DNA from: Falsiroseomonas algicola
GTDB taxonomy: Bacteria > Pseudomonadota > Alphaproteobacteria > Acetobacterales > Acetobacteraceae
Assembly: GCF_011040385.1 (NCBI RefSeq)
Contig: NZ_JAAIKB010000001.1
Span: forward strand, 558,001 to 622,000
Reading direction: 5' to 3'
DNA length: 64,000 nucleotides
The translations under genes and the position numbers were made by a program. How positions within the stretch are numbered: the first letter of the stretch is position 1; each line of letters starts with the position of its first letter. Shown here piece by piece: positions 16,020 through 23,747 of the stretch. Below the pieces are notes generated by a model. The model was given only the letters and a program-made list of their open reading frames with translations. It searched no databases and was not told the origin of the DNA.

Positions 16020-16775
16020 GTGAGCACCTCCCCGCTCCTGAGCAGAAGGCTCGTCCTGGGCAGCGCCCTCGCCGCCCCCCTCATCCTGCGCACCGGCAGC
16101 GCCCGGGCGCAGGAACCCGTCGATGTCGAGCTCGTCCTCGCCGTCGATGTCAGCCGATCGGTCGATGAGATCGAGCAGGAACTCCAGTTCAACGGCTACG
16201 CCGCCGCCTTCCGCGACCCCAAGCTGCTGGAAGGCATCGCCGGCGGGCCGCTCGGCCAGATCGCCGTGACCATGTTCACCTGGTCCGACTGGCACATCCA
16301 GGAAATGATGGTCCCCTGGATGAAGATCGACGGCCCCGCCGCCGGCGAACGCTTCGCCGCCGCCGTGGACGCCGCGCCCCGCCGCACCTGGCTCTACACC
16401 TCCATCTCCGGCGCCATGGACTACGCGTCCAAGCTCTTTGGCCAGGGCTATGAGGGCACGCGCAAGGTCGTGGACATCTCCGGCGACGGCGTGAACAACT
16501 CCGGCCGGCCCGTGGCCGATGCCCGCGCCGAAGCGCTGGAGAAGGGCATCGTGCTGAACGGCCTCGCCGTGCTCGACCGCACGCCGACCCCCTGGGCCGC
16601 GGGGCTGCCGCCGCTCGATGACTACTACCGCACGGAAGTCATCGGCGGGCCGGGCGCCTTCCTCATGGTCGCGGAAGGGTTCGAGGCCTTCGAGACGGCG
16701 GTGAAGCGGAAGATCATCCGGGAGATTGCGAGCGTCCCGGCGCCGGGGCCGCTGGTGGAGCGAGTCTATGCGTGA
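16020..16775 (+). CDS. Tat-exported DUF1194 (von Willebrand A-like) protein
   Basis: The 251-residue product begins at GTG with a Tat-like signal (LLSRRLVLGSALAAPLIL, ending GSARAQ). The mature protein is DUF1194: VDVELVLAVDVSRSVDE (a DxSxS MIDAS-like motif), then FTWSDWHIQEMMVPW and KVVDISGDGVNNSG. The fold resembles von Willebrand factor A domains that bind metal and protein partners in the periplasm. AAGGAAA precedes the GTG. A stronger ribosome site (GGAGG) lies at 15971-15975 before an out-of-frame GTG at 15980, so the start region deserves care. Function is unknown. Confidence 0.88.
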   Translation: MSTSPLLSRRLVLGSALAAPLILRTGSARAQEPVDVELVLAVDVSRSVDEIEQELQFNGYAAAFRDPKLLEGIAGGPLGQIAVTMFTWSDWHIQEMMVPWMKIDGPAAGERFAAAVDAAPRRTWLYTSISGAMDYASKLFGQGYEGTRKVVDISGDGVNNSGRPVADARAEALEKGIVLNGLAVLDRTPTPWAAGLPPLDDYYRTEVIGGPGAFLMVAEGFEAFETAVKRKIIREIASVPAPGPLVERVYA

Positions 16776-16811
16776 AGAACGACGCACAAGTATCTGATCA
16801 TAAAACAGATT

Positions 16812-16875
16812 AGGGGGAGCGCTGCTCCCCCTGAAACCCCCTCGCCAGGGTACGGCGGGATCCTGGACCGCGAGG
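16812..16875 (+). repeat. Dispersed double-hairpin intergenic element, copy A
   Basis: Hairpin 1 is AGGGGGAGC / GCTCCCCCT with a GCT loop (16812-16832). A C-rich spacer follows, then hairpin 2 has outer arms CCTCG/CGAGG and inner arms CCAGG/CCTGG (16840-16875). It lies between the convergent DUF1194 and DUF3072 genes. The same architecture recurs at 19208, 57931 and, inverted, at 58078. Confidence 0.7.
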
Positions 16876-16883
16876 AATTGTCC

Positions 16884-17123
16884 CTAGCGGCCGCGGCCGG
16901 TCTTGGCCTGCAGCTCGTCGATGCGCTTGGAGGCATCGGCCTTGCTCAGGCCGGAATCGAACTCCTCGCCCGCCTCCTCGCTCAGCGTCTTCAGGTAGGA
17001 CGCCTGCGCGCCGGTCATCGCCTCGTCGCCCGTGGTCCAGTCCGCGGGGTCCTTGATGGTGTTGGACCCGGGGTCCGGATTGGTCTTGGGGTTGTCGTCC
17101 ATCGGTTCGGGCTGCTTCGCCAT
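16884..17123 (-). CDS. DUF3072 domain protein
   Basis: The 79-residue protein has a Pro/Asp/Asn-rich N-terminal half (MAKQPEPMDDNPKTNPDPG) and a C-terminal DUF3072 helix pair (MTGAQASYLKTLSEEAGEEF, then SKADASKRIDELQAKTGR). The family is small and uncharacterised; the second half resembles SAP-like or UBA-like helical modules. I chose the ATG at 17123; an in-frame ATG at 17159 would add MNVLATQDGGPP. It is convergent with the DUF1194 gene. Confidence 0.83.
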   Translation of the reverse strand: MAKQPEPMDDNPKTNPDPGSNTIKDPADWTTGDEAMTGAQASYLKTLSEEAGEEFDSGLSKADASKRIDELQAKTGRGR

Positions 17124-17180
17124 GGGTGGTCCTCCGTCCTGTGTTGCCAGAACGTTCACGCCACCCGGCGGTTCCCGGCG

Positions 17181-18095
17181 CTACCGCTCCCAGGGCGGGA
17201 CGGGTCCGAATTCGCGCGCCAGCAGCGCCACCAGCGCCCGCAGCCGCGCGGGCTGCGACCCGCCGGGGAAGACCAGCCAGATCCCCAGCGCCTCCGGCAC
17301 CCCCAGGCTTTCCGGCAGCGCCACCAGTTCCCCACGGCGCAGATGCTCCCCCACATCCCAGGTGGAATGCAGCCCGATGCCGAGCCCGGCCAGGCAGGCC
17401 TCCCGCAGCGCCTCGTTGCTGTTGCTGACCATGCGGGCCGCCGGCCTCACCCGGTCCACCGGCCCGCCACCGGGCGGCACCAGCGCCCAGCCCTCCACGC
17501 CCTGCAGCAGCAGCGCATCATGGCGCGGCAGCGCGGCGCGGCTGTCCGGCACGCCCCGCCGCGCCAGGTAGGATGGCGCGGCGCAGAGCACGCGCCGGTT
17601 CGGCGCCAGCCGCCGCGCGGTCAGCGACTGGCCCTGCAGCGGCGCGATCCGCACCGCGGCATCCCGACCCGTCGCCACCAAATCCAGCACCGAATCCGTC
17701 AGCACCAGGTCCAGCGACAGCGCCGGATGCGCCGCCATCAGCCGCGCCAGCATGGGCGACAGCACCTTCCGCCCGAAGGTCGCCGGCGCCGTCAGCCGCA
17801 GCGTGCCCGCCACCGAAGCCCCCTCCCCGGCCAGCGCCGCCTCGGCTTCCGCCGCCGCGGCCAGCACGCGGTCGGCATGCGGCAGGAAGGCCTCGCCCTC
17901 CGCCGTCGGGCGCAGCCGCCGCGTGGTCCGCGCGAACAGGCGCTGGCCGATCCGCGCCTCCAGCACCCCCAGCCGCCGGCTGGCCGCGGCCGGCGTCAGC
18001 CCCAGCGCCCGCGCGGCCTCGGACAGGCTGCCCGTCCCGGCCACGCGCTGCACCAGGCGAAGGTCATCGAGGTCGAAGGGCGCATTCGTGATCAT
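17181..18095 (-). CDS. LysR family transcriptional regulator
   Basis: The 304-residue protein has a LysR winged helix-turn-helix at residues about 8-65 (LRLVQRVAGTGSLSEAARAL, SRRLGVLEARIGQRLFARTT) and a periplasmic-binding-like effector domain. It is divergent from the quinone oxidoreductase gene at 18183 with an 87-bp gap containing a long inverted repeat just upstream of its ATG. By the usual LysR logic it probably activates or represses that enzyme and controls itself. The effector is unknown. Confidence 0.93.
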   Translation of the reverse strand: MITNAPFDLDDLRLVQRVAGTGSLSEAARALGLTPAAASRRLGVLEARIGQRLFARTTRRLRPTAEGEAFLPHADRVLAAAAEAEAALAGEGASVAGTLRLTAPATFGRKVLSPMLARLMAAHPALSLDLVLTDSVLDLVATGRDAAVRIAPLQGQSLTARRLAPNRRVLCAAPSYLARRGVPDSRAALPRHDALLLQGVEGWALVPPGGGPVDRVRPAARMVSNSNEALREACLAGLGIGLHSTWDVGEHLRRGELVALPESLGVPEALGIWLVFPGGSQPARLRALVALLAREFGPVPPWER

Positions 18096-18096
18096 C

Positions 18097-18134
18097 GGTT
18101 GAAAGTGTTTGCCGCGGAGCCGCCATTTTCAACC
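18097..18134. promoter_or_regulatory. Inverted repeat, candidate LysR operator
   Basis: GGTTGAAAGTG (18097-18107) and CATTTTCAACC (18124-18134) are inverted copies matching at 10 of 11 positions, 16 bases apart, starting two bases upstream of the LysR ATG and about 50 bp before the divergent oxidoreductase. Confidence 0.6.
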
Positions 18135-18182
18135 GCCGCGCCACACCGCATCTAGCGGCGAACCCCAACGCCGGAGCACCCC

Positions 18183-19178
18183 ATGAAGGCCATCGCCCTC
18201 ACCGCCCCCCACACCCTCTCCGACATCACCCTGCCCGACCCGCCCGCGCCCACCTGCCGGGACCTTCTGGTCGAGATCCGCGCCGTCTCCGTGAACCCGG
18301 TGGACGCCAAGGTCCGCGGCCGCACGGCGCCCGACGCCATGCCCCGCATCCTCGGCTACGACGCCGCCGGCATCGTCCGCGCCGTGGGGCCGGATGCCAC
18401 GCTCTTCCGCCCCGGCGACGCCGTCTTCTACGCCGGCGACATCACCCGCCCCGGCACCAATGCCGAACTCCACCTCGTGGATGAACGCATCGTCGGCCCC
18501 AAGCCCGGCAACCTCTCCTTCGCCGAGGCCGCCGCCATCCCGCTGACCGCCATCACGGCCTGGGAGGCACTGTTCGACCGCCTCCGCCTGCCCCGCAGCC
18601 GCACCCCGGCCGGGGAGGCCGTGCTGATCATCGGCGGCGCCGGCGGCGTCGGCTCCATCGCGGTCCAGCTGGCCCGGCAGCTCACCGGGTTCACCGTCAT
18701 TGCCACCGCCAGCCGGCCGGAAACCCAGGACTGGGCGCGCCAGATGGGCGCGCACCATGTGGTGGACCACGCCGGCGACCTGGCGGCGCAGGTGGAGGCG
18801 ATCGGCCTGCCCGTCCGCGCCATCTTCGCCACCACCCAGACCGAGGCGCATTGGGACGCCATGTGCCGCCTCATCGCGCCCCAAGGCGCCGTCTGCCTGA
18901 TCGACGACCCGAAGTCGCCGCCGGACGTCCGGATGCTGAAGATGAAGTCGGCCTCGCTGCATTGGGAATTCATGTTCGCCCGGCCCATGCACAAGACGGC
19001 GGACATGGAGGAACAGCACCGGCTGCTGGCGGAAGTGAGCCGGATGCTGGAGGCCGGCGCGCTGCGGACGACCATCGCGGAAACGCCGAAGCCGCTGACG
19101 GCCGCGACGCTGTGGGAGGCGCACCAGGCGATCGAGACCGGGGCGACGCGGGGGAAGATCGTGCTGGAAATGCTGTAA
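18183..19178 (+). CDS. Zinc-type alcohol dehydrogenase-like / quinone oxidoreductase (MDR superfamily)
   Basis: The 331-residue protein is a medium-chain reductase. Its GroES-like N-terminal half carries AVSVNPVDAKVR and ILGYDAAGIV; the Rossmann half carries AVLIIGGAGGVGSIAVQLAR-type sequence near residues 140-160 and HVVDHAGDL. The usual zinc-binding cysteines are absent, so it is a zinc-free QOR-like enzyme acting on enones or quinones with NADPH. It is divergent from a LysR gene with an inverted repeat between, which suggests substrate-induced expression. A double-hairpin repeat follows. Confidence 0.92.
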   Translation: MKAIALTAPHTLSDITLPDPPAPTCRDLLVEIRAVSVNPVDAKVRGRTAPDAMPRILGYDAAGIVRAVGPDATLFRPGDAVFYAGDITRPGTNAELHLVDERIVGPKPGNLSFAEAAAIPLTAITAWEALFDRLRLPRSRTPAGEAVLIIGGAGGVGSIAVQLARQLTGFTVIATASRPETQDWARQMGAHHVVDHAGDLAAQVEAIGLPVRAIFATTQTEAHWDAMCRLIAPQGAVCLIDDPKSPPDVRMLKMKSASLHWEFMFARPMHKTADMEEQHRLLAEVSRMLEAGALRTTIAETPKPLTAATLWEAHQAIETGATRGKIVLEML

Positions 19179-19207
19179 TAACAGATCACTACAGCCCGAA
19201 GCTTATA

Positions 19208-19263
19208 CGGGGAGGGCGCTGCCCTCCCCGTACCCCTCCCGCCAGGGTCGAAGGCGACCCTGG
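19208..19263 (+). repeat. Dispersed double-hairpin intergenic element, copy B
   Basis: Hairpin 1 is CGGGGAGGGC / GCCCTCCCCG with a GCT loop (19208-19230). Hairpin 2 is CCAGGGTCG / CGACCCTGG with an AAGG loop (19242-19263), followed by ACC. It lies 30 bases after the oxidoreductase stop and before the TetR gene, so it may act as a terminator between them. Confidence 0.75.
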
Positions 19264-19311
19264 ACCGCCAGGGATTGGACGCCGCATTCCAGAACGTGTA
19301 GTCTAATTGGC

Positions 19312-19884
19312 ATGGTCAGGACGGCGCGGTTCACCGAGGACGACTTCATCGAGGCGGCGATGAGCCTGGTCGCGGAAGGCGGGCCGACGGCCGCGACCAT
19401 GCAGGCCATCGCGCGGCGCACCGGCGCGCCCACCGGATCCATCTACCACCGCTTCGACAGCCGCTCCGCCATCCTCGGCGCCGCCTGGAACAGCGCCTAT
19501 GCCAGCTTCACCGGCGCGCTGGCACCCCTGCTCCACCAGCGCCAGGCGCGGGAGGCCGCGTTGGCCATCCTGCCCTGGGCCGAGGCCAACCCCCGCCGCG
19601 CCGCCTTCCTGCTGCTGCACGACCCGGTCTCGCTCTTCGAGGATTCGCCCCCGCCCCCCACCCAGCGCCAGGCGCTCGACCGACTCGAGACAGCCTTCGA
19701 CGCCGCCTTCCGCGCCTGCATCGCGCCCGCGACCGATGACGAAACCCTCGCCCGCGCCCGCTTCCTCATCTTCGATGGCCCCATCGCCATCCTGCGCCCC
19801 TCCCTCTCCCGCGCCCTGCCGCCCCCGCCCCACGCCGCGCGCCTGATCGCAGACCTCCATGCCGGCATGCCGGTCGCCGCCTGA
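19312..19884 (+). CDS. TetR/AcrR family transcriptional regulator
   Basis: The 190-residue protein has a TetR helix-turn-helix at residues about 10-55 (DDFIEAAMSLVAEGGPTAAT, then IARRTGAPTGSIYHRFDSR) and an effector domain with many Ala and Pro. It ends seven bases before the methionine aminopeptidase start on the same strand, an unusual partner for a TetR gene. Its ribosome site is weak. The regulated target and ligand are unknown. Confidence 0.9.
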   Translation: MVRTARFTEDDFIEAAMSLVAEGGPTAATMQAIARRTGAPTGSIYHRFDSRSAILGAAWNSAYASFTGALAPLLHQRQAREAALAILPWAEANPRRAAFLLLHDPVSLFEDSPPPPTQRQALDRLETAFDAAFRACIAPATDDETLARARFLIFDGPIAILRPSLSRALPPPPHAARLIADLHAGMPVAA

Positions 19885-19891
19885 GGACCCC

Positions 19892-20692
19892 ATGCCCGAC
19901 ATCGCCGAAGCCCGCCGCATCACCCGCCACAGGCCCGAGGATTTCGAGGCCATGCGAACCGCCGGTCGCCTGGTGGCGCAGGCGCTCGACATGATCACCG
20001 CCCATGTCCGACCAGGCGTCACCACCGCGGCGCTGGACCGGCTCTGCCACGATTTCGTCCGCGACTACGGCGCCATCCCGGCCTCGCTGGGCTACCAGGG
20101 CTACCAGCACGCCACCTGCATCTCCCCCAACCACGTCGTCTGCCACGGCATCCCCGGCGATCGCCGCCTGGCGGAGGGCGACATCGTCAACATCGACCTG
20201 GCCGTCATCGTGAATGGCTGGCATGGCGACAGCAGCCGCATGTATCCGGTGGGCCCGGTCGGCACCCTCGCCCAGCGGCTGATGGACGTGACGCATGAGG
20301 CGATGATCCGCGGAATCGCGGCCATCCGCCCCGGCGCCACGGTCGGCGATATCGGCCACGCCATGCAGCGCCATGTGGAGGCCGAGCGCTTCAGCGTGGT
20401 GCGGGAATTCTGCGGCCACGGCCTCGGCCGCACCTACCACGCCGCCCCGGATGTCCCGAACTACGGAAGGCCCGGCGAGGGCGCGGTGCTCCGCCCCGGC
20501 ATGTTCCTCACCGTGGAGCCGATGGTGAATGCGGGCCGCCCCGCGGTGAAGGTGCTGGGCGATGGCTGGACCGCCGTGACGCGGGACCGCAGCCTCTCCG
20601 CCCAGTTCGAGCACAGCGTCGGCGTCACGGAGACCGGCGTCGAGATCTTCACCCTCTCCCCGGCCGGCTACACCAGGCCGCCCTACGGCTAG
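19892..20692 (+). CDS. map: Methionine aminopeptidase, type I
   Basis: The 266-residue enzyme removes N-terminal Met from nascent proteins. All five metal ligands are visible in order: Asp in NIDLAVI, Asp in WHGDSSRM, His in FCGHGLGRTYH, Glu in LTVEPMV and Glu in FEHSVGV, and the substrate-site His lies in NHVVCHGIPGD. The start MPDIAEARRITRHRPEDFEA is preceded by TGAGGA. It follows a TetR gene by seven bases. Its stop overlaps, by four bases, the stop of the convergent flavoprotein gene. Its accessory context suggests it could be a second copy. Confidence 0.95.
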   Translation: MPDIAEARRITRHRPEDFEAMRTAGRLVAQALDMITAHVRPGVTTAALDRLCHDFVRDYGAIPASLGYQGYQHATCISPNHVVCHGIPGDRRLAEGDIVNIDLAVIVNGWHGDSSRMYPVGPVGTLAQRLMDVTHEAMIRGIAAIRPGATVGDIGHAMQRHVEAERFSVVREFCGHGLGRTYHAAPDVPNYGRPGEGAVLRPGMFLTVEPMVNAGRPAVKVLGDGWTAVTRDRSLSAQFEHSVGVTETGVEIFTLSPAGYTRPPYG

Positions 20693-21330
20693 TAGAGGCT
20701 GGTCGAGAGCCGCACCGGCGCCTCGGCGTCATAGGCCTTGCCATCCACCGCGCCGCCCGTCGCGGATTGCAGCAGGTCCCCCGCCGTCGGCAGCGTCGCC
20801 GGCCGCTTCGCCTCCCCCCACAGCTTCGACCGCAGCAGGGCCCGGGCGCACTGGAAGAAGACTTCCTCGACGCGGATGCGCAGCACCGTCGCCGGTTCCT
20901 TGCCCTGATGCGCCAGCCGCGCCCGCAGCGCCGGATCCGTGCTGATCACCGCCTTGCCGCCGACGCGCAGCGTCTCCCCGGACCCCGGCACCAGGAACAG
21001 CAGCGCCACGTTGGGGTCGCTGACGATGTCGCGCAGCGCGTCGAGGCGGTTGTTGCCGCGGCGGTCGGGCAGGACGAGTTCGGTCGGCGACAGCACCTGC
21101 ACGAAGCCCGGCCCGTCGCCCCGCGGCGTGCCATGGACGCGGCCATCGGCGTTGCGGGTGGAGAGGATGCAGAAGGGGCTGCCCGCGATGAAGGCGGCGC
21201 TCGGCGCATCCAGGTCGCGCCGGACCTTCACCACCGAATTGTGGTTCGGCGGGCCATAGAGCGCTTCCAGCGCCTCCAGGCTCGTGACGGCGTGCGGGTC
21301 GGTCAGGGGCGCTTCGGGCATGAGCGCCAT
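20689..21330 (-). CDS. FMN-binding pyridoxamine 5'-phosphate oxidase-like flavoprotein (MSMEG_1061 type)
   Basis: The 213-residue protein is a split-barrel flavoprotein: AGSPFCILSTRNADGRVHGT, then RGDGPGFVQVLSPTELVLPD and RRGNNRLDALRDIVSDPNVA (FMN phosphate region) and VGGKAVISTDP. This subgroup differs from true PdxH and is of unknown substrate, possibly a reductase or haem/FMN-binding protein. It is convergent with map, sharing four bases of stop codons, and lies upstream of the GntR gene's 3' end. Confidence 0.88.
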   Translation of the reverse strand: MALMPEAPLTDPHAVTSLEALEALYGPPNHNSVVKVRRDLDAPSAAFIAGSPFCILSTRNADGRVHGTPRGDGPGFVQVLSPTELVLPDRRGNNRLDALRDIVSDPNVALLFLVPGSGETLRVGGKAVISTDPALRARLAHQGKEPATVLRIRVEEVFFQCARALLRSKLWGEAKRPATLPTAGDLLQSATGGAVDGKAYDAEAPVRLSTSLY

Positions 21331-21349
21331 CCTGCCCGCGCCGCGCCGC

Positions 21350-22078
21350 TCAGTCGAGATTGGCGACGTAGCGATGCTGCGCGGTGTCCAGCAGCGTCAC
21401 GCGCCGCTCCACCGGGCGGTCCTGCAAATCGAAGGCGATGCGCGCCACCTCCAGCAGCGGTGCGCCTTCGCGCAGCCCCAGCAGCGCCGCGTCCTCGGCC
21501 GGCGCGGCGATCGCCGCCAGCCGCTCCTCCGCCCGCGCGATCGTCACGCCATGGTCGCGCTGGTAGAGGACGTAGAGCTCATCCGTCATCTCCCGCCCCA
21601 CCGGCAGGGCGAAGCCCGGAAAGCGCGCCTCGGGCAGCCAGATGCGCTCCAGGATGCAGGCCGCGCCGCCGATCAGCCGCGCACGCTTCACGCGATGCAG
21701 AGCCGCGCCCGCTTCCAGCCCGAGCGGCGCCGCTTCCGCCGCGCTGGAAGCGAGCGTCGCGCAATCCAGCACATGGCTGGTCGGTGCGCGGCGCTGCCCG
21801 TCCAGCGCGGTGATCCGGAAGAAGTGGAACAGCGCGCGTTCGGAGGTATGCGCCGCGACGAAGGTGCCCCTGCCCTGCCGCCGCTCGATCAACCGCCGCC
21901 GCTCCAGCCCGCCCAGCGCCTTCCGCACCGTGCCGGGCGAGACGCCGAGTTCGGCGGCCAGGTCGGGCTCCGGCGGGATCATGCTGCCCGGCGCCCAGAC
22001 CCCGTCGGCGATCCGCCGCGTCAGGATCGCTTCCGTCTGCGCGTAGAGCGGCCGGGGATCGGGGCGGAGCGCGTTCAT
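21350..22078 (-). CDS. GntR family (HutC subfamily) regulator with UTRA domain
   Basis: The 242-residue protein has a GntR winged helix at residues about 10-75 (PLYAQTEAILTRRIADG, PPEPDLAAELGVSPGTVRKA, RRQGRGTFVA) and a C-terminal UTRA effector domain of HutC type (RAPTSHVLDC, RVKRARLIGGAACILERIWL). Its ATG overlaps the stop of the thiamine-diphosphate enzyme by ATGA, so both are one transcript. A matching palindrome lies upstream of that enzyme at 23690-23712, so this is the likely repressor of the divergent operons on both sides. The effector is probably a small carboxylate. Confidence 0.93.
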   Translation of the reverse strand: MNALRPDPRPLYAQTEAILTRRIADGVWAPGSMIPPEPDLAAELGVSPGTVRKALGGLERRRLIERRQGRGTFVAAHTSERALFHFFRITALDGQRRAPTSHVLDCATLASSAAEAAPLGLEAGAALHRVKRARLIGGAACILERIWLPEARFPGFALPVGREMTDELYVLYQRDHGVTIARAEERLAAIAAPAEDAALLGLREGAPLLEVARIAFDLQDRPVERRVTLLDTAQHRYVANLD

Positions 22079-23667
22079 CGCTTCAGCGTCGGCGCCGGCT
22101 GGCCCTCGATCACCACATTCACCACGGCCGGCTTGCCGGAGGCGATGGCCCGGTCGATGGCCGGTCCGATCTCCGCGGCGTCGGTCACCTGTTCCCCATG
22201 CCCGCCGAGCGCCACCGCCACCAGGTCGTAGCGCGTGCCCGGCGCCAGCTCGCAGCCATGGGCACGGTTGGCGCCGTAGTCGCGGATCTGGATCTGGTGT
22301 TCCGCATTCCATCGGCTGTCATTGCCGACCACGGCGACGAAGGGCAGGCCGTGCCGGGCGGCGGTGTCGATCTCCGCCATGTGGAAGCCGAAGGACCCGT
22401 CGCCCATCACCGCGATGACGGGGGCGTTGCGCGCGGCGCGGGCGCCGATCCCGAACGGGATGCCCACGCCGATGGCCCCGGCCACGCCGTTCACGGCGCG
22501 GGTCTCGGCCTTCACCATGGCCATGGCCCATTGCCCGATCTCACCGCCGTCGCAGATGAAGGTCGCGCCGTGCCGGGCCACGGCCGCGTTCACGGCGGCG
22601 CAGAGGGTGGCGGAGCGGATCGCCCCCGGCGCCTGCGGCGTGGCCCATTCCGCCGGGCGCCAGCCGATCGCCTCCCGCACCGTCGCCGCCCATTCCGCAT
22701 GGCCGGGCGTCACGGCCGCCGTCAGCGCGGTGATCGCGCTGGTCGGGTCCGCGAGCGCCGCCAGCGTGATCCGATCCCCCAGCAGCCCCTGCGCCCGGGC
22801 GAGCAGCGCGCCCTCCGGCTCCAGCAGGATGAAGCGGCAATCCGCCGGCATCGGCTTGCCGAAGCCCAGCGTGAAGTCGAGCGCCTTGCCGATCAGCACC
22901 ACCAGGTCGGCCTGGCCCAGCACCTCCCGCAGCAGCCCCAGCGTCGGGTCCGCCAGCCCGCGGGGTGACTGCATCGGCAGCACCGGCAGGCCGGACGCCG
23001 CTTCCAGCCCCCGTTGCAGCGCGAAGCCGGCGGGGGTGCAGAGCGCTGGCGGTGCCACCAGCACCGGGCGCTTCGCCGCCGCGATGGCCTGCGCCACCAG
23101 CCCCGCCGTGGTGGGCGAGAGCGGCATGGGGGCGAGCGCGGGCGTGGGCACGGGGGCGTCCTCCGCCTCCCCTTCCAGCACGTCAGTGGGCAGGGAGAGA
23201 TGCACGGGCCCGGGCCGGCCGGACATCGCGATCGACACGGCCTTCGCCACATCCGCCGCCATGCCCGCCGGCGTCTGCGCCGCCCAGGCCGCCTTGGCCG
23301 CCGGCGCCGCCATCGCGACCTGGTCCAGTTCCTGGAAGGCGCCGAGGCCGATCTGGTTCAGCGGCGCATGGCCGGACAGCAGCAGCACCGGCACCTCCCC
23401 CTGCCAGGCCGTGCAGAGCGCGGCGGCCGCATTGGCATGGCCCTGCCCACCCGTGACCAGCGCGACGCCCACCTGGCCCGAGAGCCGCGCCCAGGCATCG
23501 GCCATGTGCACCGCGGCGGCCTCGTGGCGGGTGTGCACGATCTCGATCCCCGACCCCACCAGCGCGTCATAGACCGGCATGATGTGGTTGCCGGAGAGGG
23601 AGAAGATCCGCGTCACCCCCGCCGCCTGCAGGCCCTTCACCAGGATGTCGGCGCCGCGCTGTTTCAT
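22075..23667 (-). CDS. Thiamine-diphosphate-dependent enzyme, acetolactate-synthase/decarboxylase-like
   Basis: The 530-residue protein has the three-domain fold of ThDP enzymes. The N-terminal Pyr domain has FSLSGNHIMPVYDAL and the cofactor-activating Glu in TRHEAAAVHMADAWAR. The C-terminal PP domain has GDGSFGFHMAEIDTA through VVGNDSRWN, the GDG...N diphosphate motif. The middle domain lacks a recognisable full FAD set. It resembles acetolactate synthase, oxalyl-CoA decarboxylase and 2-hydroxyacyl-CoA lyase groups; which reaction is run I cannot tell. It is cotranscribed with the GntR regulator and divergent from the SDH-fumarase operon. Confidence 0.9.
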   Translation of the reverse strand: MKQRGADILVKGLQAAGVTRIFSLSGNHIMPVYDALVGSGIEIVHTRHEAAAVHMADAWARLSGQVGVALVTGGQGHANAAAALCTAWQGEVPVLLLSGHAPLNQIGLGAFQELDQVAMAAPAAKAAWAAQTPAGMAADVAKAVSIAMSGRPGPVHLSLPTDVLEGEAEDAPVPTPALAPMPLSPTTAGLVAQAIAAAKRPVLVAPPALCTPAGFALQRGLEAASGLPVLPMQSPRGLADPTLGLLREVLGQADLVVLIGKALDFTLGFGKPMPADCRFILLEPEGALLARAQGLLGDRITLAALADPTSAITALTAAVTPGHAEWAATVREAIGWRPAEWATPQAPGAIRSATLCAAVNAAVARHGATFICDGGEIGQWAMAMVKAETRAVNGVAGAIGVGIPFGIGARAARNAPVIAVMGDGSFGFHMAEIDTAARHGLPFVAVVGNDSRWNAEHQIQIRDYGANRAHGCELAPGTRYDLVAVALGGHGEQVTDAAEIGPAIDRAIASGKPAVVNVVIEGQPAPTLKR

Positions 23668-23689
23668 GGGGGTATCTGCTCCGGAACTG

Positions 23690-23712
23690 GGTCTTGTGTC
23701 TGATACAAGACC
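23690..23712. promoter_or_regulatory. Near-perfect palindrome, candidate GntR/HutC operator
   Basis: An inverted repeat with 11-base arms around a central T at 23701; left arm GGTCTTGTGTC, right arm GATACAAGACC, one mismatch. The TTGT...ACAA core with alternating purine/pyrimidine resembles HutC-type sites. It sits midway between the divergent starts at 23667 and 23748. Confidence 0.78.
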
Positions 23713-23747
23713 ATGCAAGCCTCTGATAGCGCAAGGGGAGGATCGGC

